From positions 1 to 13,283 of the forward strand of contig JBLHIK010000018.1 in NCBI GenBank assembly GCA_047614005.1: a stretch of 13,283 bases of DNA, written 5' to 3'. The notes under the pieces were generated by a model that was not told the origin of the DNA, did not search any database, and saw only the letters and a program-made list of their open reading frames with translations. Each line of letters starts with the position of its first letter. Position 1 is the stretch's first letter. The DNA is from JBLHIK01 sp047614005 (lineage in GTDB: Bacteria > Patescibacteriota > Minisyncoccia > Phycocordibacterales > UBA1006). Below are positions 13,273 through 13,283 of this stretch, in pieces. The translations under genes were made by a program, and so were the position numbers.

Positions 13273-13283
13273 TTGTTTAGGAT

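Overview
The window is AT-rich and gene-dense. It looks like part of a small bacterial genome of the Patescibacteria/CPR type, most likely Parcubacteria (Paceibacteria). That assignment is an inference. It rests on AT-rich codon use, compact overlapping genes, slim versions of core proteins (release factor 1 of about 321 residues, Obg without its C-terminal extension), almost no Shine-Dalgarno sequences, and small accessory genes of unknown function between core genes. No 16S rRNA gene is present to confirm it.

All genes but one lie on the minus strand, so transcription runs from high to low coordinates. From the right edge inward, the first block is a set of close-packed core genes: an ABC exporter, RNase HII (rnhB), the ribosome-assembly GTPase Obg and the amidotransferase subunit GatB. 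It ends at a hairpin near 8404-8425. The second block starts at an extended -10 promoter (8339-8347) and is a five-gene carbon-metabolism operon: gapA, a PDZ plus DKNYY-like exported protein, rpiB, a small membrane protein and an rpe-like epimerase. The last three genes are joined by two 8-base overlaps of identical geometry. A terminator facing the opposite way meets this operon at 4277-4343.

The only plus-strand gene (3418-4260) has a consensus promoter and encodes a membrane-anchored protein with nine 17-residue tandem repeats. To its left are rpmE (L31) and prfA (RF1) with a hairpin between them, then a 144-residue protein of unknown function with its own promoter and terminator. The left end holds a tRNA-Ile(GAU) gene directly followed by atpZ-like and atpB genes of the F-type ATP synthase operon; atpB runs off the window.

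The oddest piece of DNA is just upstream of that tRNA. The 5' half of a tRNA-Ile and its flank are duplicated, the copy stops in the anticodon loop, and its D-loop is interrupted by a 114-base insert that forms two strong hairpins. Other points of note are the 3-base spacing between the tRNA and the atpZ-like start codon, loss of two predicted metal-binding histidines in the Rpe homologue, the repeat mosaic of the plus-strand gene, and the complete absence of TGA stops among 14 complete genes (7 TAA, 7 TAG). I see no CRISPR array, transposase, phage gene or obvious defence system. Apart from the accessory genes this is mainly a housekeeping region.
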